A DNA stretch of 64,000 nt from CAZWKX01 sp964614095 (GCA_964614095.1 CAZTJO010000004.1:1-64000); one strand, 5' to 3'. Counted from the first letter of the stretch, positions 24,938 to 33,842 are shown. The notes: generated from the letters alone by a model not told the origin. Program-made: numbers and translations.

Positions 24938-26413
24938 GTGCACATCCCCCGAACCACCATCATCGCCGTCGTCTTGTGCTGCCTGGCTGCGGCCTGTGCC
25001 GGCGAGACCGAGTCGACCTCCACGCTGGAGGCTTCGACGGGATCGACGACCGCCGATTCCACCACCACAACGGCTCGGCCGACGACAACCTCGACCACCT
25101 CAACTACAACCAGCACCAGCACAACAACAACGATTCCCCTGCCCGACGTCGTGGCGACGGTCATCCTCCACGGCGGCCCGGTGATCACCATGGACCCGGA
25201 GATCGGCATCGTTGACGCTGTTGCGCTCGATGGGGACCAGATCCTCGCCGTCGGTGACGCTCAGCGCATACTCACCTTGGCCGGCGCCGATACCGTCGTG
25301 ATTGACCTGCATGGCAGAACCGTTCTTCCCGGCTTGATCGATGCCCATGGGCACTGGATCAGTGACGACCATCTGGCCGGCATCTACGAAGCCGAGGTGG
25401 CCGCCTACACGGCCGCCGAGTGGGGCATCACCACTATGTACGACATGTTTGTCAAGGCGGATGACCTTGCCGAGTTGATTGCTCTGGATCAGGCCGGCGG
25501 CCTGCCGGTGCGGGTGACGGTCTACTTCCCGGTCAACTACCTGACCCGCTACTACGGGCTCTGGTTCACCCAATACACCCCCGGTGAGATGCTGTCTCCG
25601 CACGTCCGGGTGGGTGGCGTCAAATTCTTCACCGACCCCACCAACCCGGACAACATGTTCTTGAGCGAGCCGCACTCCAACCAGCCCGGCTACTACGGCG
25701 ATGTCGCCATCACCTCCCGGGAAGAGATCATCTCGCTGGTTGTCCAGCTTGACGACCTGGGCTGGCAGGTTGCCATCCACACCGGCGGCGATGCCGGCCT
25801 CGATACCGTGCTTGACGCGTTTGAGGCTGCTCTCGACGGTGGGCCGAACGCTTTGCGCCACCGTGCCGAGCACGTTCCGGTGGTGCGTGACGACCAGATC
25901 GCAAGAATGCTCGACCTGGGCATCATCGCCTCCTTCCAGCTCACCTGGTTCCACTCCGACTGGATCGGGGATCCGGACTGGGGCACGTTTGAGGCCAATC
26001 TCGGCCCCGAGCGCATCGGCTGGGCTGGGCGCTGGCGAGATCTGATCGACTCCGGCGTGACCACCATCGGAGGCAGTGATCACCCATGGACCCCGCCGGT
26101 GTCGATCGGGGGTTTTGCCGAGGCGGTGACACGGGTGGGCGCCGGCGGCGCCGACCCTGAGCCCTGGATGGCCGCTCAGGCGATCACCATTGAGGAGGCC
26201 ATCAGGCTGCTCACCGCCGATGCCGCATACGGGGCCTTTGAGGAGGATGTGAAGGGGACGCTTACCCCGGGCAAGCTCGCCGATCTCATTGTGGTGTCGG
26301 CCGATCCCCTGGAGATCCCGCCCGAGCAGCTGTTCGATCTCGATGTGCTGGTCACCGTCGTTGGCGGAGAAACCGTCTATTGCGCCCAGGCCAGTGCCCA
26401 TCTCTGCCCCTGA
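24938..26413 (+). CDS. Amidohydrolase-family lipoprotein
   Basis: The 491-residue protein is a lipoprotein (TTIIAVVLCCLAAACAG; lipobox AAAC) with a Thr-rich linker of about 50 residues. It carries a YtcJ-like metal-dependent hydrolase: GRTVLPGLIDAHGHWISDD near the start, HTGGDAGLDT, the RHRAEHVPVV strand, GGSDHPWTPP near the end, and the closing LTPGKLADLIVVSADPLEIP. Activity on an amide or related bond outside the membrane is expected; the substrate is unknown. The start is uncertain: the GTG at 24938 sits inside GAAGGAGGTG, which itself looks like the ribosome site, so a rarer downstream codon (such as ATC at 24943) cannot be excluded. Confidence 0.8.
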   Translation: MHIPRTTIIAVVLCCLAAACAGETESTSTLEASTGSTTADSTTTTARPTTTSTTSTTTSTSTTTTIPLPDVVATVILHGGPVITMDPEIGIVDAVALDGDQILAVGDAQRILTLAGADTVVIDLHGRTVLPGLIDAHGHWISDDHLAGIYEAEVAAYTAAEWGITTMYDMFVKADDLAELIALDQAGGLPVRVTVYFPVNYLTRYYGLWFTQYTPGEMLSPHVRVGGVKFFTDPTNPDNMFLSEPHSNQPGYYGDVAITSREEIISLVVQLDDLGWQVAIHTGGDAGLDTVLDAFEAALDGGPNALRHRAEHVPVVRDDQIARMLDLGIIASFQLTWFHSDWIGDPDWGTFEANLGPERIGWAGRWRDLIDSGVTTIGGSDHPWTPPVSIGGFAEAVTRVGAGGADPEPWMAAQAITIEEAIRLLTADAAYGAFEEDVKGTLTPGKLADLIVVSADPLEIPPEQLFDLDVLVTVVGGETVYCAQASAHLCP

Positions 26414-26555
26414 CGCCACGGGTGGCAACAGAGGCGTTCCGGCACAGCACAACCGACCTCCGGCCCTGTCGCCGCGATGTGCCGCCGGGTAGTGATTGGT
26501 GCAATGTGTACCGTAGGGAGGCCGGCCCAGGTCGGTTCTCCGAAGACGCGGCAAA

Positions 26556-26580
26556 GGCGCGCCTTCGGCGCGTGTTTTGT
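26556..26580 (+). terminator. Intrinsic terminator between the amidohydrolase and the kinase operon
   Basis: A CGCGCC-TTC-GGCGCG hairpin (26558-26572) is followed by TGTTTTGTGG. It separates the lipoprotein gene from the sensor-kinase operon that begins 25 bases further on, so the kinase promoter may lie upstream of or within this structure. Confidence 0.55.
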
Positions 26581-26604
26581 GGCGTCGCCGGCAGGTAGAG
26601 CATC

Positions 26605-28596
26605 GTGAAGTACTGGGTCCGAATCCGCGTCTTCCTGCGCCGTGTCTTCGGCAGGCACGGCGTCACGCGCCGCGTCGCCGTCAAGCTGACCTTCAGCTTC
26701 CTGCTCGTCATCCTGCTTGTTACCGCGATCACCGGAGGAGTGGCCATCGAGGTCATCGGGAACCGGGTGGTGGCGGAAGCCGAGAGCAAGGTGGATGCGG
26801 ATCTCAGCTCGGCTCGAGCCATCTACGAGGGCAGGCTCGGGGACGTTTACGACGTGATCCGATTCACCTCGGCCCGGTTCTTCCTGCGCGGTGCCCTGCA
26901 ATCCGGTGATCCCAACGTGGCTGCCGAGGAGCTGGTGAACACTTGGGAGCGCGAACGGCTGGACTACCTCACCCTTACCGACGCTGATGGTGTGGTGCTG
27001 TTGCGCACCACTGACCCGGACGCGGTGGGAGACATTCGTGTCTCGGATCAACTGGTGGCGGCGGCGCTGGAGGGCGGAGAGCCCGTGGCTGGGACCAGGA
27101 TCGTGGCCGGCGAGGTTCTTCGAAACGAATGTCCGCGTGTCGCCGACCAACCGGAGTGCGGGTTCGCCGCAGTCTCGGAGGTCATGCCCGAGGAAGGCAG
27201 CGGCATGGTGCTGGAGGCGGCGGCGCCGGTGTTCAACTATGAGGGCAAGTTGGCCGGGGTCCTCTACGGCGGCCTCGTCCTCAATCAGAGGCACGATGTC
27301 GTCGACAGTATTGGCGCCACCGTGTTCCAGGGTGAGGAGTACGGCGGCCGGACCGTCGGCGTCGCGGTGATCTATCAGGGATCGATTGGGATCTCGACGG
27401 ATCTCGACGACCAGAACGACTCCAGAGCGGTGGGTATCGCGGCCCCCACCGAGATCATCGATGAGGTTGTCGGCAACGGAGCGACCTGGGTGGGCCGGTC
27501 CCAACTGCTCGATGCTTGGTACATCAGCGCCTATGGGCCCATCACCGACATCGACGGCAACGTCGTCGGCATGCTCGGAGTAGGCACCCTCGAGCAGCCG
27601 TACACCGATCTCAGGAGCAGGTCGAGCCTGCTGGTGCTGGTGATCGCCGCCGGAGGCGCGCTCATGGTGATGGGACTGTCGCTCTTCATCTCGAGGCGTA
27701 TCACCGTCCCCGTGCGCCGGCTGGTGTCGGCGTCGAGAAAGGTGGCTGCCGGCGATTTCAGCACGCAGGTGGCCATCACCACCAGCGGTGAGCTGGCCGA
27801 GCTGAGCCACGCCTTCAACTCGATGGCGCTGGCGTTGCAGGAGCGCATGGAGCAGATCAACCAGATTGCGAAGAGCCGTATCGAAGAATCGGAGCGGCTG
27901 GCCGTCATCGGCCAGCTGGCCGCGGATGTGGCCCACGAGCTCAACAATCCGCTCCAGGGTGTGGTTGCGTATTCACATCTGCTCCTGGAGAAGACACCAC
28001 CCGAAGACGATGAGACACGAAGCTCGATCGGCCAAATCGTCAGCCAGGCTGACCGCTGCACCACCATCATCCGTGCCCTTCTCGATTTCGCCCGGCCCCG
28101 CACGCCGCAGAAGCGCTCGGTCGATGTGAACGCCGTTCTCGAGGAGTGCCTGCTTCTGGTGGGCGGCCAGGCGATGTTCCACAACATCGAGGTGAAGAAG
28201 GGTTTGGATCCCGAGCTGCCCCGGATCGTCGCCGACCCGGCCCAGCTGCAGCAGGTGTTTGTCAATCTGCTCATCAACGCGGCAGAGGCCATGGGGGAGC
28301 TCGGGCGCCTGAGACTGGAGACGAGGAACGATCCGGTGGTCGATGAGGTGGAGATCCTCTTCAGTGACTCGGGCCATGGAATCGCCTCCGAGGATCTGGA
28401 GCGAATCTTCGACCCGTTCTTCTCGACCAAGGAGGCGGTACGTGGCACCGGGCTGGGGCTGGCCATCAGCTACGGCATCGTCCGGGAGCACCACGGCAGT
28501 ATCTCTGTGCACAGTGAGGTCGGCTCGGGGACGACGTTTGTGGTCCGGCTGCCGGTGGCCGAGAGCGATCCGACGAGTGTTACCGTGGAAGGGTGA
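26605..28596 (+). CDS. Cache-domain sensor histidine kinase
   Basis: The 663-residue kinase has a membrane helix near residues 27-50, a large extracellular Cache-type sensing region (about 55-330), and a second membrane helix near 337-358. HAMP, HisKA and HATPase domains follow. The phosphoacceptor is His444 in VAHELNNPLQG; the ATP-binding N, G1 and G2 boxes read NLLINAAEAM, DSGHGI and GTGLGLAISYG. The HELNNPL H-box is typical of NtrB-like kinases that pair with receivers lacking an attached output. The GTG start is chosen because the signal-anchor helix follows. Its stop is overlapped by the next gene, opening a five-gene run that ends with HdrC/HdrB-like proteins. The ligand is unknown. Confidence 0.92.
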   Translation: MKYWVRIRVFLRRVFGRHGVTRRVAVKLTFSFLLVILLVTAITGGVAIEVIGNRVVAEAESKVDADLSSARAIYEGRLGDVYDVIRFTSARFFLRGALQSGDPNVAAEELVNTWERERLDYLTLTDADGVVLLRTTDPDAVGDIRVSDQLVAAALEGGEPVAGTRIVAGEVLRNECPRVADQPECGFAAVSEVMPEEGSGMVLEAAAPVFNYEGKLAGVLYGGLVLNQRHDVVDSIGATVFQGEEYGGRTVGVAVIYQGSIGISTDLDDQNDSRAVGIAAPTEIIDEVVGNGATWVGRSQLLDAWYISAYGPITDIDGNVVGMLGVGTLEQPYTDLRSRSSLLVLVIAAGGALMVMGLSLFISRRITVPVRRLVSASRKVAAGDFSTQVAITTSGELAELSHAFNSMALALQERMEQINQIAKSRIEESERLAVIGQLAADVAHELNNPLQGVVAYSHLLLEKTPPEDDETRSSIGQIVSQADRCTTIIRALLDFARPRTPQKRSVDVNAVLEECLLLVGGQAMFHNIEVKKGLDPELPRIVADPAQLQQVFVNLLINAAEAMGELGRLRLETRNDPVVDEVEILFSDSGHGIASEDLERIFDPFFSTKEAVRGTGLGLAISYGIVREHHGSISVHSEVGSGTTFVVRLPVAESDPTSVTVEG

Positions 28597-28601
28597 GATC
28601 T

Positions 28602-29747
28602 ATGGAGGTCTCGAGGAAGATTCTCATCATCGATGACGAGGAAGTCGTCCTCGACTCGTGCACCCAGATCCTCAAAGGTGAGCCCCACCAGGTGGCCGTC
28701 GCGCGCGACGGGAACCGGGGGCTTGAACTCGTTGAGGAGTTCGAGCCGGACCTGGTGTTCGTTGACCTCAAGATGCCCGGTATCTCCGGCTTTGAGGTGT
28801 TGGAGAAGATCGAGGAGATAGACCGGACCATCGTGACGATCGTCATCACCGGCTATGCCACGGTGAGCTCGGCTGTTGACGCCATGAAGAGCGGGGCCTA
28901 CGACTTCCTGCCCAAGCCGTTCACTCCCGACGAGTTCCGCCTGGTGACGCGGCGCGGCCTGGAGAAACGGGCGCTCGTTCTCGAGACCATGGCGCTGAGA
29001 CGGGAGAAGGAGATGTTGCGGGAGAACTTCGCCGCCATCGTCTCCCACGAGATGAAGTCACCGCTGAACGCGGTGCAGCAGAATCTGTTTGTGGTGGCGC
29101 ACGAGCTGGCCGACTCCGCATCCGCCGAACAGCGGGAGCGGCTCGAGCGTATGCAGGCGCGCATTCGTGATCTGCTCCAAGTGGTCGACACCTGGTTGCG
29201 CTGCGTCTCCGTCGATGTCGATGCGATCAAGGAGCGGTTCGTTCCGGTGGCGGTGGATGCTCCGATTGCCCGGGCCGTGGAGAGTGTCGAGACGCACGCC
29301 ACCCGCAAGAGCATCGAGCTGCATACGTTGATCGGAGAGCCCGCGGCGGTGGTGATGGGTGATGAGGGAACGCTGGCGGAGGCACTCACCAACGTTCTCG
29401 GCAACGCGGTGAAGTACTCCTACGAGGGCAGCAAGGTGACCGTGACGGCAGAACGGCGTGACGGTTTGGTCGATATCGCGGTGACGGATACCGGCATAGG
29501 CATCTCGGAAGAAGACAGAGCACACATTCTCGACGATTTCTATCGCGCCGGAGGCACCGGAGAGGGCGGTGTGGGGATCGGCTTAGCCATCTGCCGGCGT
29601 ATCGTGGAGGCTCACGACGGCTCCATGTCGGTCGAGAGTGCTATTGGCCAGGGCAGCACCATCACCGTCACCCTGCCCACAATTCAGTTCGATGATCCTC
29701 ACGGCCCCGGGCCGAAGGAAGATCCCGCAAAGAAAGGTCCTCAATGA
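28602..29747 (+). CDS. Receiver-histidine kinase hybrid (REC-HisKA-HATPase)
   Basis: The 381-residue soluble protein begins with a receiver domain (ILIIDDEE; phosphoacceptor Asp55 in VDLKMPG; conserved Lys in LPKPF). A HisKA helix follows with His149 in VSHEMKSPLNAV, then a HATPase domain (NVLGNAVKYS, DTGIGI, GVGIGLAIC). With the receiver first, it can be controlled by phosphate from the upstream membrane kinase and in turn phosphorylate another receiver, such as the next gene product. The ATG at 28602 fits the AAGGGTGAG site; a GTG at 28593 overlapping the kinase stop is possible. Its stop overlaps the next ATG. Confidence 0.9.
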   Translation: MEVSRKILIIDDEEVVLDSCTQILKGEPHQVAVARDGNRGLELVEEFEPDLVFVDLKMPGISGFEVLEKIEEIDRTIVTIVITGYATVSSAVDAMKSGAYDFLPKPFTPDEFRLVTRRGLEKRALVLETMALRREKEMLRENFAAIVSHEMKSPLNAVQQNLFVVAHELADSASAEQRERLERMQARIRDLLQVVDTWLRCVSVDVDAIKERFVPVAVDAPIARAVESVETHATRKSIELHTLIGEPAAVVMGDEGTLAEALTNVLGNAVKYSYEGSKVTVTAERRDGLVDIAVTDTGIGISEEDRAHILDDFYRAGGTGEGGVGIGLAICRRIVEAHDGSMSVESAIGQGSTITVTLPTIQFDDPHGPGPKEDPAKKGPQ

Positions 29748-30163
29748 GCGACAAGAAACGGCTGCTCATCGTCGACGATGACCCCGACTTCGCCGGGGCC
29801 ATCAGGTCGATACTGGAGACGGCCGGCTACGAGACCGAAGTGATGCACAACCCCAAGGATGGGTGGCAGGCACTGAAGAAGAACACGTACGACCTGCTGC
29901 TGCTCGACATCATGATGGGCCGAGGGGCCGAAGGTGTCATGATGGCGCGCAAGATCAGGAAGGATCGGGTGCTGCGGGAGATGCCGGTGCTCATCATCAC
30001 CGGGATTCGCGAGCAGATCGCCTTCCTGTTCCCGGGCCAGGCCATCCATCCCGGATTTGTCCCCGTGGACGAGTTGGTCGAGAAGCCGGTGGAGCCCGAG
30101 CTCCTGCTCGAGCGGGTCGCCGCCCTCATCGCGGCCGCTGAGGAGCGGAAGGCAGAGGCGTAG
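29744..30163 (+). CDS. Stand-alone receiver-domain response regulator
   Basis: The 139-residue protein is a single CheY-like receiver with no DNA-binding output. The acidic pocket is LLIVDDDPD, the phosphoacceptor is Asp55 in LLLLDIMMG, a Thr lies in IITG and the conserved Lys is in VEKPVEP. An insertion with REQIAFLFPGQAIHPGF lengthens the segment before the Lys. The start overlaps the hybrid kinase stop by four bases (ATGA) and only one base separates its stop from the HdrC-like gene. Its output is therefore likely a direct protein contact, perhaps with the adjacent iron-sulfur proteins, which is inference. Confidence 0.9.
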   Translation: MSDKKRLLIVDDDPDFAGAIRSILETAGYETEVMHNPKDGWQALKKNTYDLLLLDIMMGRGAEGVMMARKIRKDRVLREMPVLIITGIREQIAFLFPGQAIHPGFVPVDELVEKPVEPELLLERVAALIAAAEERKAEA

Positions 30164-30164
30164 G

Positions 30165-30731
30165 GTGACCAGCGCCACATTGCACTTCGACCGGGAGGTG
30201 ATGAACCTCCTGCACGCCAGCGAGGGCAAGCCGCTGAGCCGGTGCATCCAGTGCGCTGCGTGTGCAGCGGCGTGCCCGGTCGTCGATTTTATGGACCACA
30301 CCCCGCGTCTGCTCATCGCCATGATCAACGCCGATGAGAAGGACGAGGTCATGGCCAGCAACACCTTCTGGACCTGCGCCTCGTGTTTTGCCTGCTCCGA
30401 GAAATGCCCTGAGGGCATCCGCCCGGCCGAGGTGATGTACGCCCTGAAGCGCTACTCCATTTGGAAGAACCAGTTCCAGGACGGGATGGTCGGGCCCGAC
30501 TTCTCACGGCGGTTTGTGCGCACCATCCTGCGCAATGGCAAGTCCTACGAGCCCGGTTATGCCCCGGCCTTCATCTGGGAGGGCGGATTTACCGGGGCGG
30601 TCCGAGAGGTGCAGATCGCCCTGAAGCTGCTGCGCCGGGGCCGCCTGCCGCTGATTCCGTCCAGGATCAAGCGGATCGAGAACCTGCGCCGCATGGTGGG
30701 CCGCATCATGCCGCTGGAGGGCATGGAATGA
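30165..30731 (+). CDS. HdrC-like 4Fe-4S protein
   Basis: The 188-residue protein resembles subunit C of heterodisulfide reductase. Two complete [4Fe-4S] motifs, CIQCAACAAACP and CASCFACSEKCP, lie in the N-terminal half, spaced as in HdrC. The C-terminal part has a helical, basic region ending in IKRIENLRRMVGRIMP. HdrC relays electrons to the catalytic HdrB. The GTG start is preceded by GAGG and lies one base after the receiver gene stop. The next gene overlaps it by four bases. No HdrA or hydrogenase subunit is in the window, so the electron donor must be encoded elsewhere or be a membrane component. Confidence 0.88.
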   Translation: MTSATLHFDREVMNLLHASEGKPLSRCIQCAACAAACPVVDFMDHTPRLLIAMINADEKDEVMASNTFWTCASCFACSEKCPEGIRPAEVMYALKRYSIWKNQFQDGMVGPDFSRRFVRTILRNGKSYEPGYAPAFIWEGGFTGAVREVQIALKLLRRGRLPLIPSRIKRIENLRRMVGRIMPLEGME

Positions 30732-31615
30732 ACAAGACCTACGCCTACTACCCGGGATGTTCGGTTGAGGCCATCGCGGCCAGCTACCACGTCTCCACCA
30801 TGGAAGTGGCCCACAAGCTGGGCATAGAACTGGCGGAGATTGACGACTGGAACTGCTGTGGCGCCACCGCCTACGCCCATGTCGATGAGCTGCTGGCCAA
30901 TGTGCTTTCGGCGCGTAATCTGGCGCTGGCGGAGACCGAGGGGCGCGCCGACCTGGTGGCGCCGTGCAGCGCCTGTTTCAAGAACCTCTATTTCGCCAAC
31001 GAGCACATGCTCAACGACGCCGATCTGATGGAGCACATGAACTACGCCTTGGAGGAGGACGACCTCCATTATTCGGGCACCGTCAACGTGCACCACCTGC
31101 TGGAATTCTTCGTCAATGAGGTGGGCCTCGACGCTATTCGGGAGAAGGCGACGGATCGGCTCGAAGGATTGCGAATCGCTCCCTACTACGGCTGTCAGAT
31201 CGTGCGTCCCCGGAAGAAGGGCCAGGTGATGGCCGATATCGAGGCGCCGCACTTCTTCGAGGATCTGGTCGAGGCCATCGGCGCCGACGTGGCCGACTTC
31301 ACCCATCGGCTCCAGTGCTGCGGCGCTTCGCTTGTGATAACCAACCGCAAGGCCGCGCTGGCCATGCTGCGGGAGATACTCGAGAGTGCCGTTGCCGCAG
31401 AGGCCGATGTGATCGCCACCGCCTGTCCGCTGTGCCAGGTGAATCTGGAGGTCTATCAATCCGAGGTCAATCACGAGTACAACACCGACTTCCAGATGCC
31501 GGTCGTCTACTTCACCCAGCTCATGGGCTTGGCCTTCGGCAGCAAGCCGAAGAAGGTGGCGCTGGGCAAGGAGGTTGTACCGGTGGCCAAGGGTCTGGCT
31601 CGGAAGAGCGAGTAG
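30728..31615 (+). CDS. HdrB-like CCG-domain protein
   Basis: The 295-residue protein has the two Cys-rich CCG motifs of HdrB: NCCGATAY with PCSACFKNLY, and QCCGASLV with ACPLCQVNLE; a lone Cys in YYPGCS begins the protein and another sits in YYGCQIVRP. In methanogens these bind the noncubane clusters that reduce the CoM-CoB disulfide. Bacterial homologues act on other disulfides or in lactate/succinate-type oxidoreductases. Methanogenesis is not implied here. The ATG overlaps the HdrC stop. Being co-transcribed with two kinases and a receiver is unusual and suggests a disulfide- or quinone-linked redox step tied to signalling. Confidence 0.88.
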   Translation: MNKTYAYYPGCSVEAIAASYHVSTMEVAHKLGIELAEIDDWNCCGATAYAHVDELLANVLSARNLALAETEGRADLVAPCSACFKNLYFANEHMLNDADLMEHMNYALEEDDLHYSGTVNVHHLLEFFVNEVGLDAIREKATDRLEGLRIAPYYGCQIVRPRKKGQVMADIEAPHFFEDLVEAIGADVADFTHRLQCCGASLVITNRKAALAMLREILESAVAAEADVIATACPLCQVNLEVYQSEVNHEYNTDFQMPVVYFTQLMGLAFGSKPKKVALGKEVVPVAKGLARKSE

Positions 31616-31878
31616 CGCCAGCTCAAGCCGGCACGGGCGAGAGTGAAGAGCGTATTGTCCGGCGGTGGAGATCAGAAAGCTGCTGTGATGCGCTGGTGCC
31701 TCCGCAGTCTGAGGTCAGCGGCCCTGGCCGCCGAAAGCGCCTTCGGCTCGGTGGTCGATCAAACCCGCCGCGGACAGGATGCTCCCTGGTGGGGTCACAT
31801 GCTGGAAACAACGGTCCGTCGAGCCTGCCCGATGTCGCCCGCAGTGGGCGCGGCTGGTGAAGGTCGAGGAGGACGGCA

Positions 31879-32073
31879 ATGAGGGACACGATCAGCGTGC
31901 GGGATCATAGCCAGCCCTGTGAACACGGCTCACTCTGGCCCCACTGGATGAACGCGGCGAAGGCTCGGTGGTGGCAAGAACCCGACTGTCTTGGTGGCCG
32001 GGAGATGAACCTGCGGCGGCTTGACGATGGCCTGTGGATGGAGGTCGAGGAGGGCCGCGACGGGAACGGCTGA
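31879..32073 (+). CDS. Small Cys/His/Trp-rich protein of unknown function
   Basis: The 64-residue ORF follows an excellent ribosome site (GAGGAGGACGGCA before the ATG). It contains QPCEHGSLWPHWMNAAKARW, then EPDCLGGRE, and ends in an acidic helix. Two Cys and two His spaced this way could bind a metal, though no known zinc-finger pattern fits. No homologue is recognised. The rest of 31616-32198 shows no other supported gene. Confidence 0.5.
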   Translation: MRDTISVRDHSQPCEHGSLWPHWMNAAKARWWQEPDCLGGREMNLRRLDDGLWMEVEEGRDGNG

Positions 32074-32198
32074 TCCGCTCCCTCCAGAGTGGATAGCCGG
32101 TAAGACGTGCGGCTGCTGCCGCCGGGTGACGGGAAGGGCGCCGGGTCCGCCGTCGGATACCACAGTGTGATCGCCACTCGACCGGTTCCGGGTTCGGT

Positions 32199-32840
32199 TC
32201 AGGCCCGCGGAGTGGCTGAACGATCGCGCCCCGCGGCTTGCTTCATTCGCCTGGTTCCCGACCGAGGTGTCAATGGGATCTGTCTCTTGGAGTCCGGCAG
32301 GGGATGGAACCGATCGTGATGCACGATCTCGGCCAGAGGACGTCGGGAGGATTGGCGGGTGAACTCGGGGACGCCAATGGGGACCGCGGCGATGATGCGA
32401 CGAGACCGCGGTAGGGACAGCACTTTCTTGAGGGCTCCCTCGACACTTCCTCGCCTTGCTCGGCGGGCGTGGGTTCCGGCCCAGGAGGACCCGAGTCCTA
32501 CAGCGTGGGCGGCCAGGCATAGGTTCTGGGCCACCACCGCTCCGTCCTCTACAAAGTGGTCGGGATCCTGGGAGGGCTCCACCGAGACGATGATGATCAC
32601 CGGCGCCGCGGTAAACCCTGCCCACGCTCGGGTTATCCGGCCGAGGATGGCGCCCACTTGGGCACGGATCTCCGGGTCTTTGACCACCACAAACTCCCAG
32701 GGCTGCGAATTGAGGCCGGACGGTGCCCACCGTCCCGCCTCCAGGATGGCCTCCAACTGGTCGTCGGTGACGGGACTGGAGGCGAATTTGAGGGCGCTGC
32801 GCCGCTCGCGGATTGCCATCAGGGTGGGATTGTCGATCAC
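32199..32840 (-). CDS. Nitroreductase-family protein
   Basis: The 213-residue FMN protein begins MIDNPTLMAIRERRSALKF, with the RRS phosphate-binding residues, followed by AGRWAPSGLNSQPWEFVVV and the central NLCLAAHAVGLGSSW segment typical of NADH oxidase/nitroreductase folds. It reduces nitro compounds, flavins or quinones with NAD(P)H. A C-terminal tail of about 35 basic residues extends past the normal fold end. The GTG start has AAGAAGG just upstream. It diverges from an Rrf2 regulator gene across 121 bases, so redox-dependent control by that regulator is likely. Confidence 0.85.
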   Translation of the reverse strand: MIDNPTLMAIRERRSALKFASSPVTDDQLEAILEAGRWAPSGLNSQPWEFVVVKDPEIRAQVGAILGRITRAWAGFTAAPVIIIVSVEPSQDPDHFVEDGAVVAQNLCLAAHAVGLGSSWAGTHARRARRGSVEGALKKVLSLPRSRRIIAAVPIGVPEFTRQSSRRPLAEIVHHDRFHPLPDSKRQIPLTPRSGTRRMKQAAGRDRSATPRA

Positions 32841-32889
32841 GCCTTCTTCTTTCGATAGGCGCCGCAGTCCGGTGGCGGCACGGGAGATC

Positions 32890-32940
32890 TACTATAGTTA
32901 CTCTGCGACTCAACGATAATTAACAGACTCAATAACAACC
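32890..32940. promoter_or_regulatory. AT-rich divergent promoter between nitroreductase and Rrf2 genes
   Basis: CTATAGTTACTCTGCGACTC followed by AACGATAATTAACAGACTC is the only AT-rich stretch in the 121-base gap. It offers -10-like boxes in both directions (TATAGT and GATAAT). It is the probable operator site for the Rrf2 protein, but no known Rrf2 consensus is evident. Confidence 0.4.
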
Positions 32941-32961
32941 TGCGAGCGGGGGGTCATCGTT

Positions 32962-33453
32962 GTGCGAATGAAACTCACCAAGAAGGCCGACTATGCGGTT
33001 AGGGCCATGCTCGAGATCACCCGCCGGCACCCCAGCGTGTGTACTACTCGCCAGATCACCGCGGCCATGGATTTGCCGCGCGACTTCATGAGCCAGATTC
33101 TTGCCACCCTGGTTCGTCACGTGCTTCTTCACTCCTCCGCCGGACCCGCCGGCGGCTACACCCTGGCCCGGCCCCCTGCCGAGATCAGCCTGCTGGAGGT
33201 CATCGAGGCCGTTGCAGGCCAGGTGGCCGTTGACGAATGTGTTCTTGGTGGTGGATCCTGCGACTGGACCCAGGTCTGCCCGCTTCATGAGGTCTGGAGC
33301 GAGGCACAAGCCAGCTTTGTGAAAGACCTGGCCACCACTACCTTCGAACACCTCGCCGATATCGACCTGGAGATCCGGGCCGGTGGCTACCAGCCGCCCG
33401 CTCACACCCCACTGCACCTAACCACGACGATCAGGCGCGGCACCAACGATTAG
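32962..33453 (+). CDS. Rrf2-family transcriptional regulator
   Basis: The 163-residue regulator has the classical start MKLTKKADYAVRAMLEI, a recognition helix DFMSQILATLVRHVLL, the glycine wing AGPAGGYTLARPP, and three Cys in ECVLGGGSC and QVCPLHEVW placed like the iron-sulfur ligands of IscR/NsrR. It is a second, distinct member beside the one at 17217, so this genome invests in cluster-based sensing. GTG at 32962 has GGGGGG eight bases upstream; the ATG two codons later is an alternative. The divergent nitroreductase is the likely regulated partner. Confidence 0.9.
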   Translation: MRMKLTKKADYAVRAMLEITRRHPSVCTTRQITAAMDLPRDFMSQILATLVRHVLLHSSAGPAGGYTLARPPAEISLLEVIEAVAGQVAVDECVLGGGSCDWTQVCPLHEVWSEAQASFVKDLATTTFEHLADIDLEIRAGGYQPPAHTPLHLTTTIRRGTND

Positions 33454-33842
33454 CCCGACACGCAGGGGAGATGGCGCCGCGCCCCACGGCCGCCGCCTGA
33501 AGCAACGACCACGGCCAGAAGGTAGGCCACGCGGCGGGCGTCGGGCCAGAGCAGGACGGCGTTACGAACTCCTCGGGTCGAATGCCCTACCCGTACGTGG
33601 TGTCCATGAGAGGCGCTGGCTCCGGAGTGACAGCCCCTTTGGATCGCTCACGTCCTCTGAAGGGCAAAAGAGCCGACTGCTCAGTGCCGTTCGGCTGGAA
33701 GATGATCCACATGAGACGTTCCGACGCCGGCCCCGGCAAGTGTTGCCTTCTTCGCAGCAGCGGGGGAGCCGCAAGCGGAGCGGGTCTTTTTGGTTCTCCC
33801 GGAGGGGTGATGCAGATCTATTTCCGCGCCTCGAAACGCGAA
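33454..33842. other. Intergenic region with no supported gene
   Basis: Long frames on both strands here have atypical composition and no ribosome sites. GCCGACTGCTCAGTGCCG and TCGGC (33670-33693) could form a weak stem. Nothing else is recognised until the terminator at 33843. Confidence 0.5.

Noticed and set aside
30165..31615. Methanogenic heterodisulfide reductase
   Set aside because: HdrBC homologues are widespread in bacteria; no HdrA, Mvh or methanogenesis gene is present.
31643..31882. 79-codon frame before the small Cys/His protein, with ATGA overlap
   Set aside because: Composition is not protein-like and it has no ribosome site; the overlap alone is weak support.
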